The notes below the pieces were generated by a model that had not been told where the DNA came from, did no database searches, and was given only the letters and a program-made list of their open reading frames with translations. Shown here in pieces: positions 10,362 through 22,065 of a stretch of DNA of 64,000 nucleotides. The number at the start of each line of letters is the position of its first letter. Position 1 is the stretch's first letter. This DNA is from Camelus bactrianus (taxonomy: Eukaryota > Chordata > Mammalia > Artiodactyla > Camelidae), in the NCBI RefSeq assembly GCF_048773025.1, contig NC_133570.1, forward strand, positions 26,944,001 to 27,008,000, read 5' to 3'. Made by a program: the position numbers and the translations under genes.

Positions 10362-12755
10362 ATGCTACCTGAGTTTCCAGCCCAACCCCCGCCTTTCCCC
10401 GGCTTCCCTCACAGTGAGGGACTCTGGGAAGACACTCGAAGGGCTCCTAGGAGATCCGGGGTGCTGCAGACAGAAGACGGAACCTCCCCACACTCAGAAT
10501 TCCGGAACACGGCTGACTGTGTGGGGGAGGTTCGGGGCCGCTCTCCACGCAGCTGCCTGGTGTCACAGGTGTTCCCTGGCAGGGGGAAGTCCGCTTATTA
10601 CCTCCCTTGTCCATGGGGAGGCACATGATGCTACCTGCTTTTCCAGCCCAACCTCCGCCATTCCCCGGCAGCCCGCACAGGGAGGGACTGGGGGAAGACC
10701 ATCGAAGGGCTCCTAGGTGAACCCGTGTGCTGCAGACATAAGACGGAACCTCCCCACACTCAGAATTCCGGAACACGGATGACTGTGTGGGGGAGGTTCG
10801 GGGCCGCTCTCCACGCCTCTGCCTGGTGTCACAGGTGTTCCCTGGCAGGGGGAATTCCGCTAATTACCTCCCTTGTCCATGGGGAGGCACATGATGCTAC
10901 CTGCTTTTCCAGCCCAACCTCTGCCATTCCCCGGCAGCCCGCACAGGGAGGGACTGGGGGAAGACCCTCGAAGGGCTCCTAGGTGAACCCGGCTGCTGCA
11001 GACATAAGACGGAACCTCCCCACACTCAGAATTCCGGAACACGGGTGACTGTGTGGGTGAGGTTTAGGGCCGCACTCCACGCAGCTTCCTGGTGTCACAG
11101 GTGTTCCCTGGCAGGGGGAAGTCCGCTAATTACCTCCCCTGTCCATGGGGAGGCACTAGATGCTACCTGAGTTTCCAGCCCAACCCCCGCCTTTCCCCGG
11201 CTGCCCTCACAGTGAGGGACTCTGGGAAGACACTCGAAGGGCTCCTAGGAGATCCCGGGTGCTGCAGACAGAAGACGGAACCTCCCCACACTCAGAATTC
11301 CGGAACACGGCTGACTGTGTGGGGGAGGTTCGGGGCCGCTCTCCACGCAGCTGCCTGGTGTCACAGGTGTTCCCTGGCAGGGGGAAGTCCGCTAATTACC
11401 TCCCTTGTCCATGGGGAGGCACATGATGCTACCTGCTTTTCCAGCCCAACCTCCGCCATTCCCCGGCAGCCCGCACAGGGAGGGACTGGGGGAAGACACT
11501 CGAAGGGCTCCTAGGTGAACCCGGGTGCTGCAGACATAAGACGGAACCTCCCCACACTCAGAATTCCGGAACACGGATGACTGTGTGGGGGAGGTTCGGC
11601 GCCGCCCTCCACGCAGCTGCCTTGTGTCACAGGTGTTCCCTGGCAGGTGGAAGTCCGCTAATTACCTCCCCTCTCCATGGGGAGGAACTAGATGCTACCT
11701 GCGTTTCCAGCACAACCCCCTCCTTTCCCCGGCAGCCCGCAAAGGGAGGGACTCTGGGAAGACACTCGAAGGGCTCCTAGGAGATCCCGGGTTCTGCAGA
11801 CAGAAGACGGAACCTCCCCACACTCAGAATCCCGGAACACGTCTGACTGTGTGGGTGAGTTTTAGGGCCGTCCTCCACGCAGCTGCCTGGTGTCACAGGT
11901 GTTCCCTGGCAGGGGGACGTCCGCTAATTACCTAACTTGTCCATCGGGAGGCACATGATGCTACCTGCTTTTCCAGCCCAACCTCCGCCATTCCCCGGCA
12001 GCCCTCACAGGGAGGGACTGGGGGAAGACCCTCGAATGGCTCCTAGTAGATCCCGGGTGCTGCAGACAGAAGACGGAACCTCCCCACACTCAGAATTCCG
12101 GAACACGGCTGACTGTGTGGGGGAGGTTCGGGGCCGCCCTCCACGCAGCTGCCTGGTGTCACAGGTGTTCCCTGGCAGGGAGAAGTCCGCTAATTACCTC
12201 CCCTGTCCATGGGGAGGCACTAGATGCTACCTGCGTTTCCAGCCCAACCCCCTCCTTTCCTCGGCAGCCCGCACTGGGACGGACTGGGGGAAGACACTCG
12301 AAGGGCTCCTAGGAGATCCCGGGTGCTGCAGACAAAAGACGAATCCTCCCCACACTCAGAATCCCGGAACACGTCTGACTGTGTGGGTGAGGTTTAGGGC
12401 CGCCCTCCACGCAGCTGCCTGGTGTCACAGGTGTTCCCTGGCAGGGGGAAGTCCGCTAATTACCTCCCCTGTCCATGGGGAGGCACTAGATGCTACCTGC
12501 GTTTCCAGCCCAACCCCCGCCTTTCCCCGGCAGCCCGCACTGGGAGGGACTCGGGGAAGACACTCGAAGGGCTCCTAGGAGATCCCGGGTTCTGCAGACA
12601 GAAGACGGAACCTCCCCACACTCAGAATTCCGGAACACGGCTGACTGTGTGGGGGAGGTTCGGGGCCGCTCTCCACGGAGCTGCCTGGTGTCACAGGTGT
12701 TCCCTGGCAGGGGGAAGTCCGCTAATTACCTCCCTTGTCCATGGGGAGGCACATG
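10362..12755 (+). repeat. Segment 5: E C C E C D1/A c A B
   Basis: Units start at 10362, 10628, 10894, 11160, 11426, 11692, 11958, 12224 and 12490. The unit at 11692 has a D1 head and an A tail, joined between monomer positions about 119 and 141. The c unit at 11958 is preceded by cctaacttgtccatcggg, a variant shared only with 20449 and upstream bases, in the copy offset by 31 monomers. Confidence 0.8.
12224..12489 (+). repeat. Class A monomer, exemplar
   Basis: Class A carries ccccctcctttcctcgg in the C-run block, gggacggactggggg, gacaaaagacggatcc (this exemplar has gaatcc, most have a BamHI ggatcc), aatcccgg instead of aattccgg, acacgtctgac, and gtgaggtttagggcc in the tail. It differs from class B at about 11 of 266 positions by eye. 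The aattccgg change removes the EcoRI site. Class A commonly follows D2 or c and is commonly followed by B or E. Confidence 0.85.
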
Positions 12756-15700
12756 ATGCTACCTGCTTTTCCAGCCCAACCTCCGCCATTCCCCGGCAGC
12801 CCGCACAGGGAGGGACTGGGGGAAGACCCTCGAAGGGCTCCTAAGAGATCCCGGGTGCTGCAGACAGAAGACGGAACCTCCCCACACTCAGAATTCCGGA
12901 ACACGGCTGACTGAGTGGGGGAGGTTCGGGGCCGCTCTCCACGCAGCTGCCTGGTGTCACAGGTGTTCCCTGGCAGGGGGACGTCCGCTAATTACCTCCC
13001 TTGTCCATGGGGAGGCACATGATGCTACCTGCTTTTCCAGCCCAACCTCCGCCATTCCCCGGCAGCCCTCACAGGGAGGGACTGGGGGAAGTCCCTCGAA
13101 TGGCTCCTAGTAAATCCCGGGTGCTGCAGACAGAAGACGGAACCTCCCCACACTCAGAATTCCGGAACACGGCTGACTGTGTGGGGGAGGTTCGGGGCCG
13201 CCCTCCACGCAGCTGCCTGGTGTCACAGGTGTTCCCTGGCAGGGAGAAGTCCGCTAATTACCTCCCCTGTCCATGGGGAGGCACTAGATGCTACCTGCGT
13301 TTCCAGCCCAACCCCCTCCTTTCCTCGGCAGCCCGCACTGGGACGGACTGGGGGAAGACACTCGAAGGGCTCCTAGGAGATCCCGGGTGCTGCAGACAAA
13401 AGACGGATCCTCCCCACACTCAGAATCCCGGAACACGTCTGACTGTGTGGGTGAGGTTTAGGGCCGCCCTCCACGCAGCTGCCTGGTGTCACAGGTGTTC
13501 CCTGGCAGGGGGAAGTCCGCTAATTACCTCCCCTGTCCATGGGGAGGCACTAGATGCTACCTGAGTTTCCAGCCCAACCCCCGCCTTTCCCCGGCTGCCC
13601 TCACAGTGAGGGACTCTGGGAAGACACTCGAAGGGCTCCTAGGAGATCCCGGGTGCTGCAGACAGAAGACGGAACCTCCCCACACTCAGAATTCCGGAAC
13701 ACGGCTGACTGTGTGGGGGAGGTTCGGGGCCGCTCTCCACGCAGCTGCCTGGTGTCACAGGTGTTCCCTGGCAGGGGGAAGTCCGCTAATTACCTCCCTT
13801 GTCCATGGGGAGGCACATGATGCTACCTGCTTTTCCAGCCCAATCTCCGCCATTCCCCGGCAGCCCGCACAGGGAGGGACTGGGGGAAGACACTCGAAGG
13901 GCTCCTAGGTGAACCCGGGTGCTGCAGACATAAGACGGAACCTCCCCACACTCAGAATTCATGAACACGGATGACTGTGTGGGGGAGGTTCGGCGCCGCC
14001 CTCCACGCAGCTGCCTTGTGTCACAGGTGTTCCCTGGCAGGTGGAAGTCCGCTAATTACCTCCCCTGTCCATGGGGAGGCACTAGATGCTACCTGCGTTT
14101 CCAGCACAACCCCCTCCTTTCCCCGGCAGCCCGCAAAAGGAGGGACTCTGGGAAGACACTCGAAGGGCTCCTAGGAGATCCCGGGTTCTGCAGACAGAAG
14201 ACGGAACCTCCCCACACTCAGAATTCCGGAACACGGCTGACTGTGTGGGGGAGGTTCGGGGCCGCCCTCCACGCAGCTGCCTGGTGTCACAGGTGTTCCC
14301 TGGCAGGGAGAAGTCCGCTAATTACCTTCCCTGTCCATGGGGAGGCACTAGATGCTACCTGCGTTTCCAGCACAACCCCCTCATTTCCCCGGCAGCCCGC
14401 AAAGGGAGGGACTCTGGGAAGACACTCGAAGGGCTCCTAGGAGATCCCGGCTGCTGCAGACAGAAGACGGAACCTCCCCACAATCAGAATTCCAGAACAC
14501 GGCTGACTGTGTGGGGGAGGTTCGGGGCCGCCCTCCACGCAGCTGCCTGGTGTCACAGGTGTTCCCTGGCAGGGAGAATTCCGCTAATTACCTCCCCTGT
14601 CCACGGGGAGGCACTAGATGCTACCTGCGTTTCCAGCCCAACCCCCTCCTTTCCTTGGCAGCCCGCACTGTGACGGACTGGGGGAAGACACTCGAAGGGC
14701 TCCTAGGAGATCCCGGGTGCTGCAGACAAAAGACGGATCCTCCCCACACTCAGAATCCCGGAACACGTCTGACTGTGTGGGTGAAGTTTAGGGCCGCACT
14801 CCACGCAGCTTCCTGGTGTCACAGGTGTTCCCTGGCAGGGGGAAGTCCGCTAATTACCTCCCCTGTCCATGGGGAGGCACTAGATGCTACCTGCGTTTCC
14901 AGCCCAACCCCCGCCTTTCCCCAGCAGCCCGCAATGGGAGGGACTCGGGGAAGACACTCGAAGGGCTCCTAGGAGATCCCGGGTGCTGCAGACAGAAGAC
15001 GGAACCTCCCCTCACTCAGAATTCCGGAACACGGCTGACTGTGTGGGGGAGGTTCGGGGCCGCCCTCCACACAGCTGCCTGGTGTCACAGGTGTTCCCTG
15101 GCAGGGAGAAGTTCGCTAATTACCTCCCCTGTCCATGGGGAGGCACTAGATGCTACCTGCGTTTCCAGCCCAACCCCCTCCTTTCCTCGGCAGCCCGCAC
15201 TGTGACGGACTGGGGGAAGACACTCGAAGGGCTCCTAGGAGATCCCGGGTGCTGCAGACAAAAGACGGATCCTCCCCACACTCAGAATTCCGGAACACGG
15301 CTGACTGTGTGGGGGAGGTTCGGGGCCGCTCTCCACGCAGCTGCCTGGTTTCACAGGTGTTCCCTGGCAGGGGGAAGTCCGCTAATTACCTCCCTTGTCC
15401 ATGGGGAGGCACATGACGCTACCTGCTTTTCCAGCCCAACCTCCGCCATTCCCCGGCAGCCCGCACAGGGAGGGACTGGGGGAAGACACTCGAAGGGCTC
15501 CTAGGTGAACCCGGGTGCTGCAGACATAAGACGGAACCTCCCCACACTCAGAATTCCGGAACACGGATGACTGTGTGGGGGAGGTTCGGCGCCGCCCTCC
15601 ACGCAGCTGCCTTGTGTCACAGGTGTTCCCTGGCAGGTGGAAGTCCGCTAATTACCTCCCCTGTCCATGGGGAGGCACTACATGCTACCTGCGTTTCCAG

Positions 15701-16213
15701 CACAACCCCCTCCATTCCCCGGCAGCCCGCAAAGGGAGGGACTCTGGGAAGACACTCGAAGGGCTCCTAGGAGATCCCGGGTTCTGCAGAGAGAAGACGG
15801 AACCTCCCCACACTCAGAATTCCGGAACACGGTTGACTGTGTGGGGGAGGTTCGGGGCCGAACTCCAAGCAGCTGCCTGGTGTCACAGGTGTTCCCTGGC
15901 AGGGGGAAGTCCGCTAATTACCTCCCCTGTCCATGGGGAGGCACTAGATGCTCCCTGCGTTTCCAGAACAACCCCCGCCTTTCTCTGGCTGCCCGCACTG
16001 GGAGGGACTCGGGGAAGACTCTCGAAGGGCTCCTAGGAGATCCCGGGTGCTGCAGACAGAAGACGTAACCTCCCCACACTCAGAATTCCGGAACACGGCT
16101 GACTGTGTGGGGGAGGTTCGGGGCCGCTCTCCACGGAGCTGCCTGGTGTCACAGGTGTTCCCTGGCAGGGGGAAGTCCGCTAATTACCTCCCTTGTCCAT
16201 GGGGAGGCACATG
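12756..16213 (+). repeat. Segment 6: c c A E C D1 D2 A B A C D1 F (13 units, 3458 bp)
   Basis: Units start at 12756 and every 266 bp to 15948. The stretch from about 12630 to 15180 is copied at about 16090-18640 with very few changes. Shared rare variants include ctaagagatccc with gactgagtggggg, gaattcatgaacacgg, gcaaaaggaggg, cccggctgctgcag and gtccacgggg. Units at 15150-16213 (A C D1 F) match 8502-9563. Confidence 0.88.
13022..15149 (+). repeat. 8-monomer unit (c A E C D1 D2 A B), upstream copy 1
   Basis: Eight monomers of 266 bp (2128 bp) in the order found again at 16480, 21268 and 26056. The last B unit carries cccctcactcag and ccacacagctgcc, which the 21-30 kb copies lack, so this copy belongs to an earlier branch of the higher-order repeat. 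Confidence 0.85.
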
Positions 16214-19200
16214 ATGCTACCTGCTTTTCCAGCCCAACCTCCGCCATTCCCCGGCAGCCCGCACAGGGAGGGACTGGGGGAAGACCCTCGAAGGGCTCCT
16301 AAGAGATCCCGGGTGCTGCAGACAGAAGACGGAACCTCCCCACACTCAGAATTCCGGAACACGGCTGACTGAGTGGGGGAGGTTCGGGGCCGCTCTCCAC
16401 GCAGCTGCCTGGTGTCACAGGTGTTCCCTGGCAGGGGGACGTCCGCTAATTACCTCCCTTGTCCATGGGGAGGCACATGATGCTACCTGCTTTTCCAGCC
16501 CAACCTCCGCCATTCCCCGACAGCCCTCACAGGGAGGGACTGGGGGAAGACCCTCGAATGGCTCCTAGTAAATCCCGGGTGCTGCAGACAGAAGACGGAA
16601 CCTCCCCACACTCAGAATTCCGGAACACGGCTGACTGTGTGGGGGAGGTTCGGGGCCGCCCTCCACGCAGCTGCCTGGTGTCACAGGTGTTCCCTGGCAG
16701 GGAGAAGTCCGCTAATTACCTCCCCTGTCCATGGGGAGGCACTAGATGCTACCTGCGTTTCCAGCCCAACCCCCTCCTTTCCTCGGCAGCCCGCACTGGG
16801 ACGGACTGGGGGAAGACACTCGAAGGGCTCCTAGGAGATCCCGGGTGCTGCAGACAAAAGACGGATCCTCCCCACACTCAGAATCCCGGAACACGTCTGA
16901 CTGTGTGGGTGAGGTTTAGGGCCGCCCTCCACGCAGCTGCCTGGTGTCACAGGTGTTCCCTGGCAGGGGGAAGTCCGCTAATTACCTCCCCTGTCCATGG
17001 GGAGGCACTAGATGCTACCTGAGTTTCCAGCCCAACCCCCGCCTTTCCCCGGCTGCCCTCACAGTGAGGGACTCTGGGAAGACACTCGAAGGGCTCCTAG
17101 GAGATCCCGGGTGCTGCAGACAGAAGACGGAACCTCCCCACACTCAGAATTCCGGAACACGCCTGACTGTGTGGGGGAGGTTCGGGGCCGCTCTCCACGC
17201 AGCTGCCTGGTGTGACAGGTGTTCCCTGGCAGGGGGAAGTCCGCTAATTACCTCCCTTGTCCATGGGGAGGCACATGATGCTACCTGCTTTTCCAGCCCA
17301 ATCTCCGCCATTCCCCGGCAGCCCGCACAGGGAGGGACTGGGGGAAGACACTCGAAGGGCTCCTAGGTGAACCCGGGTGCTGCAGACATAAGACGGAACC
17401 TCCCCACACTCAGAATTCATGAACACGGATGACTGTGTGGGGGAGGTTCGGCGCCGCCCTCCACGCAGCTGCCTTGTGTCACAGGTGTTCCCTGGCAGGT
17501 GGAAGTCCGCTAATTACCTCCCCTGTCCATGGGGAGGCACTAGATGCTACCTGCGTTTCCAGCAAAACCCCCTCCTTTCCCCGGCAGCCCGCAAAAGGAG
17601 GGACTCTGGGAAGACACTCGAAGGGCTCCTAGGAGATCCCGGGTTCTGCAGACAGAAGACGGAACCTCCCCACACTCAGAAATCCGGAACACGGCTGACT
17701 GTGTGGGGGAGGTTCGGGGCCGCCCTCCACGCAGCTGCCTGGAGTCACAGGTGTTCCCTGGCAGGGAGAAGTCCGCTAATTACCTTCCCTGTCCATGGGG
17801 AGGCACTAGATGCTACCTGCGTTTCCAGCACAACCCCCTCATTTCCCCGGCAGCCCGCAAAGGGAGGGACTCTGGGAAGACACTCGAAGGGCTCCTAGGA
17901 GATCCCGGCTGCTGCAGACAGAAGACGGAACCTCCCCACAATCAGAATTCCAGAACACGGCTGACTGTGTGGGGGAGGTTCGGGGCCGCCCTCCACGCAG
18001 CTGCCTGGTGTCACAGGTGTTCCCTGGCAGGGAGAATTCCGCTAATTACCTCCCCTGTCCACGGGGAGGCACTAGATGCTACCTGCGTTTCCAGCCCAAC
18101 CCCCTCCTTTCCTTGGCAGCCCGCACTGTGACGGACTGGGGGAAGACACTCGAAGGGCTCCTAGGAGATCCCGGGTGCTGCAGACAAAAGACGGATCCTC
18201 CCCACACTCAGAATCCCGGAACACGTCTGACTGTGTGGGTGAAGTTTAGGGCCGCACTCCACGCAGCTTCCTGGTGTCACAGGTGTTCCCTGGCAGGGGG
18301 AAGTCCGCTAATTACCTCCCCTGTCCATGGGGAGGCACTAGATGCTACCTGCGTTTCCAGCCCAACCCCCGCCTTTCCCCAGCAGCCCGCAATGGGAGGG
18401 ACTCGGGGAAGACACTCGAAGGGCTCCTAGGAGATCCCGGGTGCTGCAGACAGAAGACGGAACCTCCCCTCACTCAGAATTCCGGAACACGGCTGACTGT
18501 GTGGGGGAGGTTCGGGGCCGCCCTCCACACAGCTGCCTGGTGTCACAGGTGTTCCCTGGCAGGGAGAAGTCCGCTAATTACCTCCCCTGTCCATGGGGAG
18601 GCACTAGATGCTACCTGCGTTTCCAGCCCAACCCCCTCCTTTCAACGGCAGCCCGCAAAGGGAGGGACTCTGGGAAGACACTAGAAGGGCTCCTAGGAGA
18701 TCCCGGGTGCTGCAGACAGAAGACGGAACCTCCCCACAATCAGAATTCCAGAACACGGCTGACTGTGTGGGGGAGGTTCGGGGCCGCTCTCCACGCAGCT
18801 GCCTGGTGTCACAGGTGTTCCCTGGCAGGGGGAAGTCCGCTTATTACCTCCCTTGTCCATGGGGAGGCACATGATGCTACCTGCTTTTCCAGCCCAACCT
18901 CCGCCATTCCCCGGCAGCCCGCACAGGGAGGGACTGGGGGAAGACCCTCGAAGGGCTCCTAGGTGAACCCGTGTGCTGCAGACATAAGACGGAACCTCCC
19001 CACACTCAGAATTCCGGAACACGGATGACTGTGTGGGGGAGGTTCGGGGCCGCTCTCCACGCCTCTGCCTGGTGTCACAGGTGTTCCCTGGCAGGGGGAA
19101 GTCCGCTAATTACCTCCCTTGTCCATGGGGAGGCACATGATGCTACCTGCTTTTCCAGCCAAACCTCTGCCATTCCCCGGCAGCCCGCACAGGGAGGGAC

Positions 19201-19671
19201 TGGGGGAAGACCCTCGAAGGGCTCCTAGGTGAACCCGGCTGCTGCAGACATAAGACGGAACCTCCCCACACTCAGAATTCCGGAACACGGGTGACTGTGT
19301 GGGTGAGGTTTAGGGCCGCACTCCACGCAGCTTCCTGGTGTCACAGGTGTTCCCTGGCAGGGGGAAGTCCGCTAATTACCTCCCCTGTCCATGGGGAGGC
19401 ACTAGATGCTACCTGATTTTCCAGCCCAACCCCCGCCTTTCCCCGGCTGCCCTCACAGTGAGGGACTCTGGGAAGACACTCGAAGGGCTCCTAGGAGATC
19501 CCGGGTGCTGCAGACAGAAGACGGAACCTCCCCACACTCAGAATTCCGGAACACGGCTGACTGTGTGGGGGAGGTTCGGGGCCGCTCTCCACGCAGCTGC
19601 CTGGTGTCACAGGTGTTCCCTGGCAGGGGGAAGTCCGCTAATTACCTCCCTTGTCCATGGGGAGGCACATG
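16214..19671 (+). repeat. Segment 7: c c A E C D1 D2 A B D2 C C E (13 units, 3458 bp)
   Basis: Units start at 16214 and every 266 bp to 19406. The first nine and a half units copy segment 6. The unit at 18608 starts with class A-like cccaaccc but carries ttcaacgg and the D2 tail, as at 9564. From there C C E C D1 copies 10628-11691. The segment is therefore a join of two older sources at about 18640. Confidence 0.85.
16480..18607 (+). repeat. 8-monomer unit (c A E C D1 D2 A B), upstream copy 2
   Basis: It shares the class order and the cccctcactcag and ccacacagctgcc markers with 13022-15149, exactly 3458 bp away. A few private changes exist, for example acacgcctgac near 17160 and ctggagtcacagg near 17750. 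Confidence 0.85.
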
Positions 19672-21267
19672 ATGCTACCTGCTTTTCCAGCCCAACCTCC
19701 GCCATTCCCCGGCAGCCCGCACAGGGAGGGACTGGGGGAAGACACTCGAAGGGCTCCTAGGTGAACCCGGGTGCTGCAGACATAAGACGGAACCTCCCCA
19801 CACTCAGAATTCCGGAACACGGATGACTGTGTGGGGGAGGTTCGGCGCCGCCCTCCACGCAGCTGCCTTGTGTCACAGGTGTTCCCTGGCAGGTGGAAGT
19901 CCGCTAATTACCTCCCCTGTCCATGGGGAGGCACTAGATGCTACCTGCGTTTCCAGCACAACCCCCTCCTTTCCCCGGCAGCCCGCAAAGGGAGGGACTC
20001 TGGGAAGACACTCGAAGGGCTCCTAGGAGATCCCGGGTTCTGCAGACAGAAGACGGAACCTCCCCACACTCAGAATTCCGGAACACGGCTGACTGTGTGG
20101 GGGAGGTTCGGGGCCGCCCTCCACGCAGCTGCCTGGTGTCACAGGTGTTCCCTGGCAGGGAGAATTCCGCTAATTACCTCCCCTGTCCATGGGGAGGCAC
20201 TAGATGCTACCTGCGTTTCCAGCCCAACCCCCGCCTTTCCCCGGCAGCCCGCACTGGGAGGGACTCGGGGAAGACACTCGAAGGGCTCCTAGGAGATCCC
20301 GGGTGCTGCAGACAGAAGACGGAACCTCCCCACACTCAGAATCCCGGAACACGTCTGACTGGGTGGGTGAGTTTTAGGGCCGTCCTCCACGCAGCTGCCT
20401 GGTGTCACAGGTGTTCCCTGGCAGGGGGACGTCCGCTAATTACCTAACTTGTCCATCGGGAGGCACATGATGCTACCTGCTTTTCCAGCCCAACCTCCGC
20501 CATTCCCCGGCAGCCCTCACAGGGAGGGACTGGGGGAAGACCCTCGAATGGCTCCTAGTAGATCCCGGGTGCTGCAGACAGAAGACGGAACCTCCCCACA
20601 CTCAGAATTCCGGAACACGGCTGACTGTGTGGGGGAGGTTCGGGGCCGCCCTCCACGCAGCTGCCTGGTGTCACAGGTGTTCCCTGGCAGGGAGAAGTCC
20701 GCTAATTACCTCCCCTGTCCATGGGGAGGCACTAGATGCTACCTGCGTTTCCAGCCCAACCCCCTCCTTTCCTCGGCAGCCCGCACTGGGACGGACTGGG
20801 GGAAGACACTCGAAGGGCTCCTAGGAGATCCCGGGTGCTGCAGACAAAAGACGAATCCTCCCCACACTCAGAATCCCGGAACACGTCTGACTGTGTGGGT
20901 GAGGTTTAGGGCCGCCCTCCACGCAGCTGCCTGGTGTCACAGGTGTTCCCTGGCAGGGGGAAGTCCGCTAATTACCTCCCCTGTCCATGGGGAGGCACAT
21001 GATGCTACCTGCTTTTCCAGCCCAACCTCCGCCATTCCCCGGCAGCCCGCACAGGGAGGGACTGGGGGAAGACCCTCGAAGGGCTCCTAAGAGATCCCGG
21101 GTGCTGCAGACAGAAGACGGAACCTCCCCACACTCAGAATTCCGGAACACGGCTGACTGAGTGGGGGAGGTTCGGGGCCGCTCTCCACGCAGCTGCCTGG
21201 TGTCACAGGTGTTCCCTGGCAGGGGGACGTCCGCTAATTACCTCCCTTGTCCATGGGGAGGCACATG
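19672..21267 (+). repeat. Segment 8: C D1 B/A c A c
   Basis: Units start at 19672, 19938, 20204, 20470, 20736 and 21002. The B unit at 20204 takes an A-like tail (aatcccgg, acacgtctgac) between monomer positions 122 and 140. This corresponds to the D1/A hybrid at 11692, with one B unit added. The A unit at 20736 leads directly into c at 21002, where the older copy has a B between them (12490). Confidence 0.8.
19938..20203 (+). repeat. Class D1 monomer, exemplar
   Basis: Class D has cacaaccccctcctttccccgg, gcaaagggaggg and gactctggg. Subclass D1 has gggttctgcag at 98-108, where other classes have gggtgctgcag. D1 usually follows C and is followed by F or D2. Some copies have gcaaaaggaggg (14086, 22332, 27120, 28982), a marker of the 13-29 kb homogenised set. 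Confidence 0.85.
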
Positions 21268-21533
21268 ATGCTACCTGCTTTTCCAGCCCAACCTCCGCCA
21301 TTCCCCGGCAGCCCTCACAGGGAGGGACTGGGGGAAGACCCTCGAATGGCTCCTAGTAAATCCCGGGTGCTGCAGACAGAAGACGGAACCTCCCCACACT
21401 CAGAATTCCGGAACACGGCTGACTGTGTGGGGGAGGTTCGGGGCCGCCCTCCACGCAGCTGCCTGGTGTCACAGGTGTTCCCTGGCAGGGAGAAGTCCGC
21501 TAATTACCTCCCCTGTCCATGGGGAGGCACTAG
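21268..21533 (+). repeat. Class c monomer (C head, B-like tail), exemplar
   Basis: The first 80 or so bases are class C, but the unit continues with agtaaatccc, agtagatccc, aagagatccc or aggagatccc and gacagaag instead of aggtgaaccc and gacataag. In the 12.7-31 kb region it often also has ccctcacag and cgaatggctcc. It opens the 8-monomer higher-order unit. The form is best explained as an old C/B hybrid that has itself been amplified. Confidence 0.8.
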
Positions 21534-21799
21534 ATGCTACCTGCGTTTCCAGCCCAACCCCCTCCTTTCCTCGGCAGCCCGCACTGGGACGGACTGGGGG
21601 AAGACACTCGAAGGGCTCCTAGGAGATCCCGGGTGCTGCAGACAAAAGACGGATCCTCCCCACACTCAGAATCCCGGAACACGTCTGACTGTGTGGGTGA
21701 GGTTTAGGGCCGCCCTCCACGCAGCTGCCTGGTGTCACAGGTGTTCCCTGGCAGGGGGAAGTCCGCTAATTACCTCCCCTGTCCATGGGGAGGCACTAG

Positions 21800-22065
21800 A
21801 TGCTACCTGAGTTTCCAGCCCAACCCCCGCCTTTCCCCGGCTGCCCTCACAGTGAGGGACTCTGGGAAGACACTCGAAGGGCTCCTAGGAGATCCCGGGT
21901 GCTGCAGACAGAAGACGGAACCTCCCCACACTCAGAATTCCGGAACACGGCTGACTGTGTGGGGGAGGTTCGGGGCCGCTCTCCACGCAGCTGCCTGGTG
22001 TCACAGGTGTTCCCTGGCAGGGGGAAGTCCGCTAATTACCTCCCTTGTCCATGGGGAGGCACATG
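21800..22065 (+). repeat. Class E monomer, exemplar
   Basis: Class E has ctgagtttcc at 8-17, ggctgccctcacagtgaggg and gactctggg. Twenty-one E units were counted by eye, at 5046, 10362, 11160, 13554, 17012, 19406, 21800, 24992, 26588, 28450, 32704 (with a gcgtttcc start), 35097, 42034, 42832, 43896, 45226, 46290, 53472, 58526, 62249 and 63047. Each is preceded by A or C, and all but the last are followed by C or c. Confidence 0.85.
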
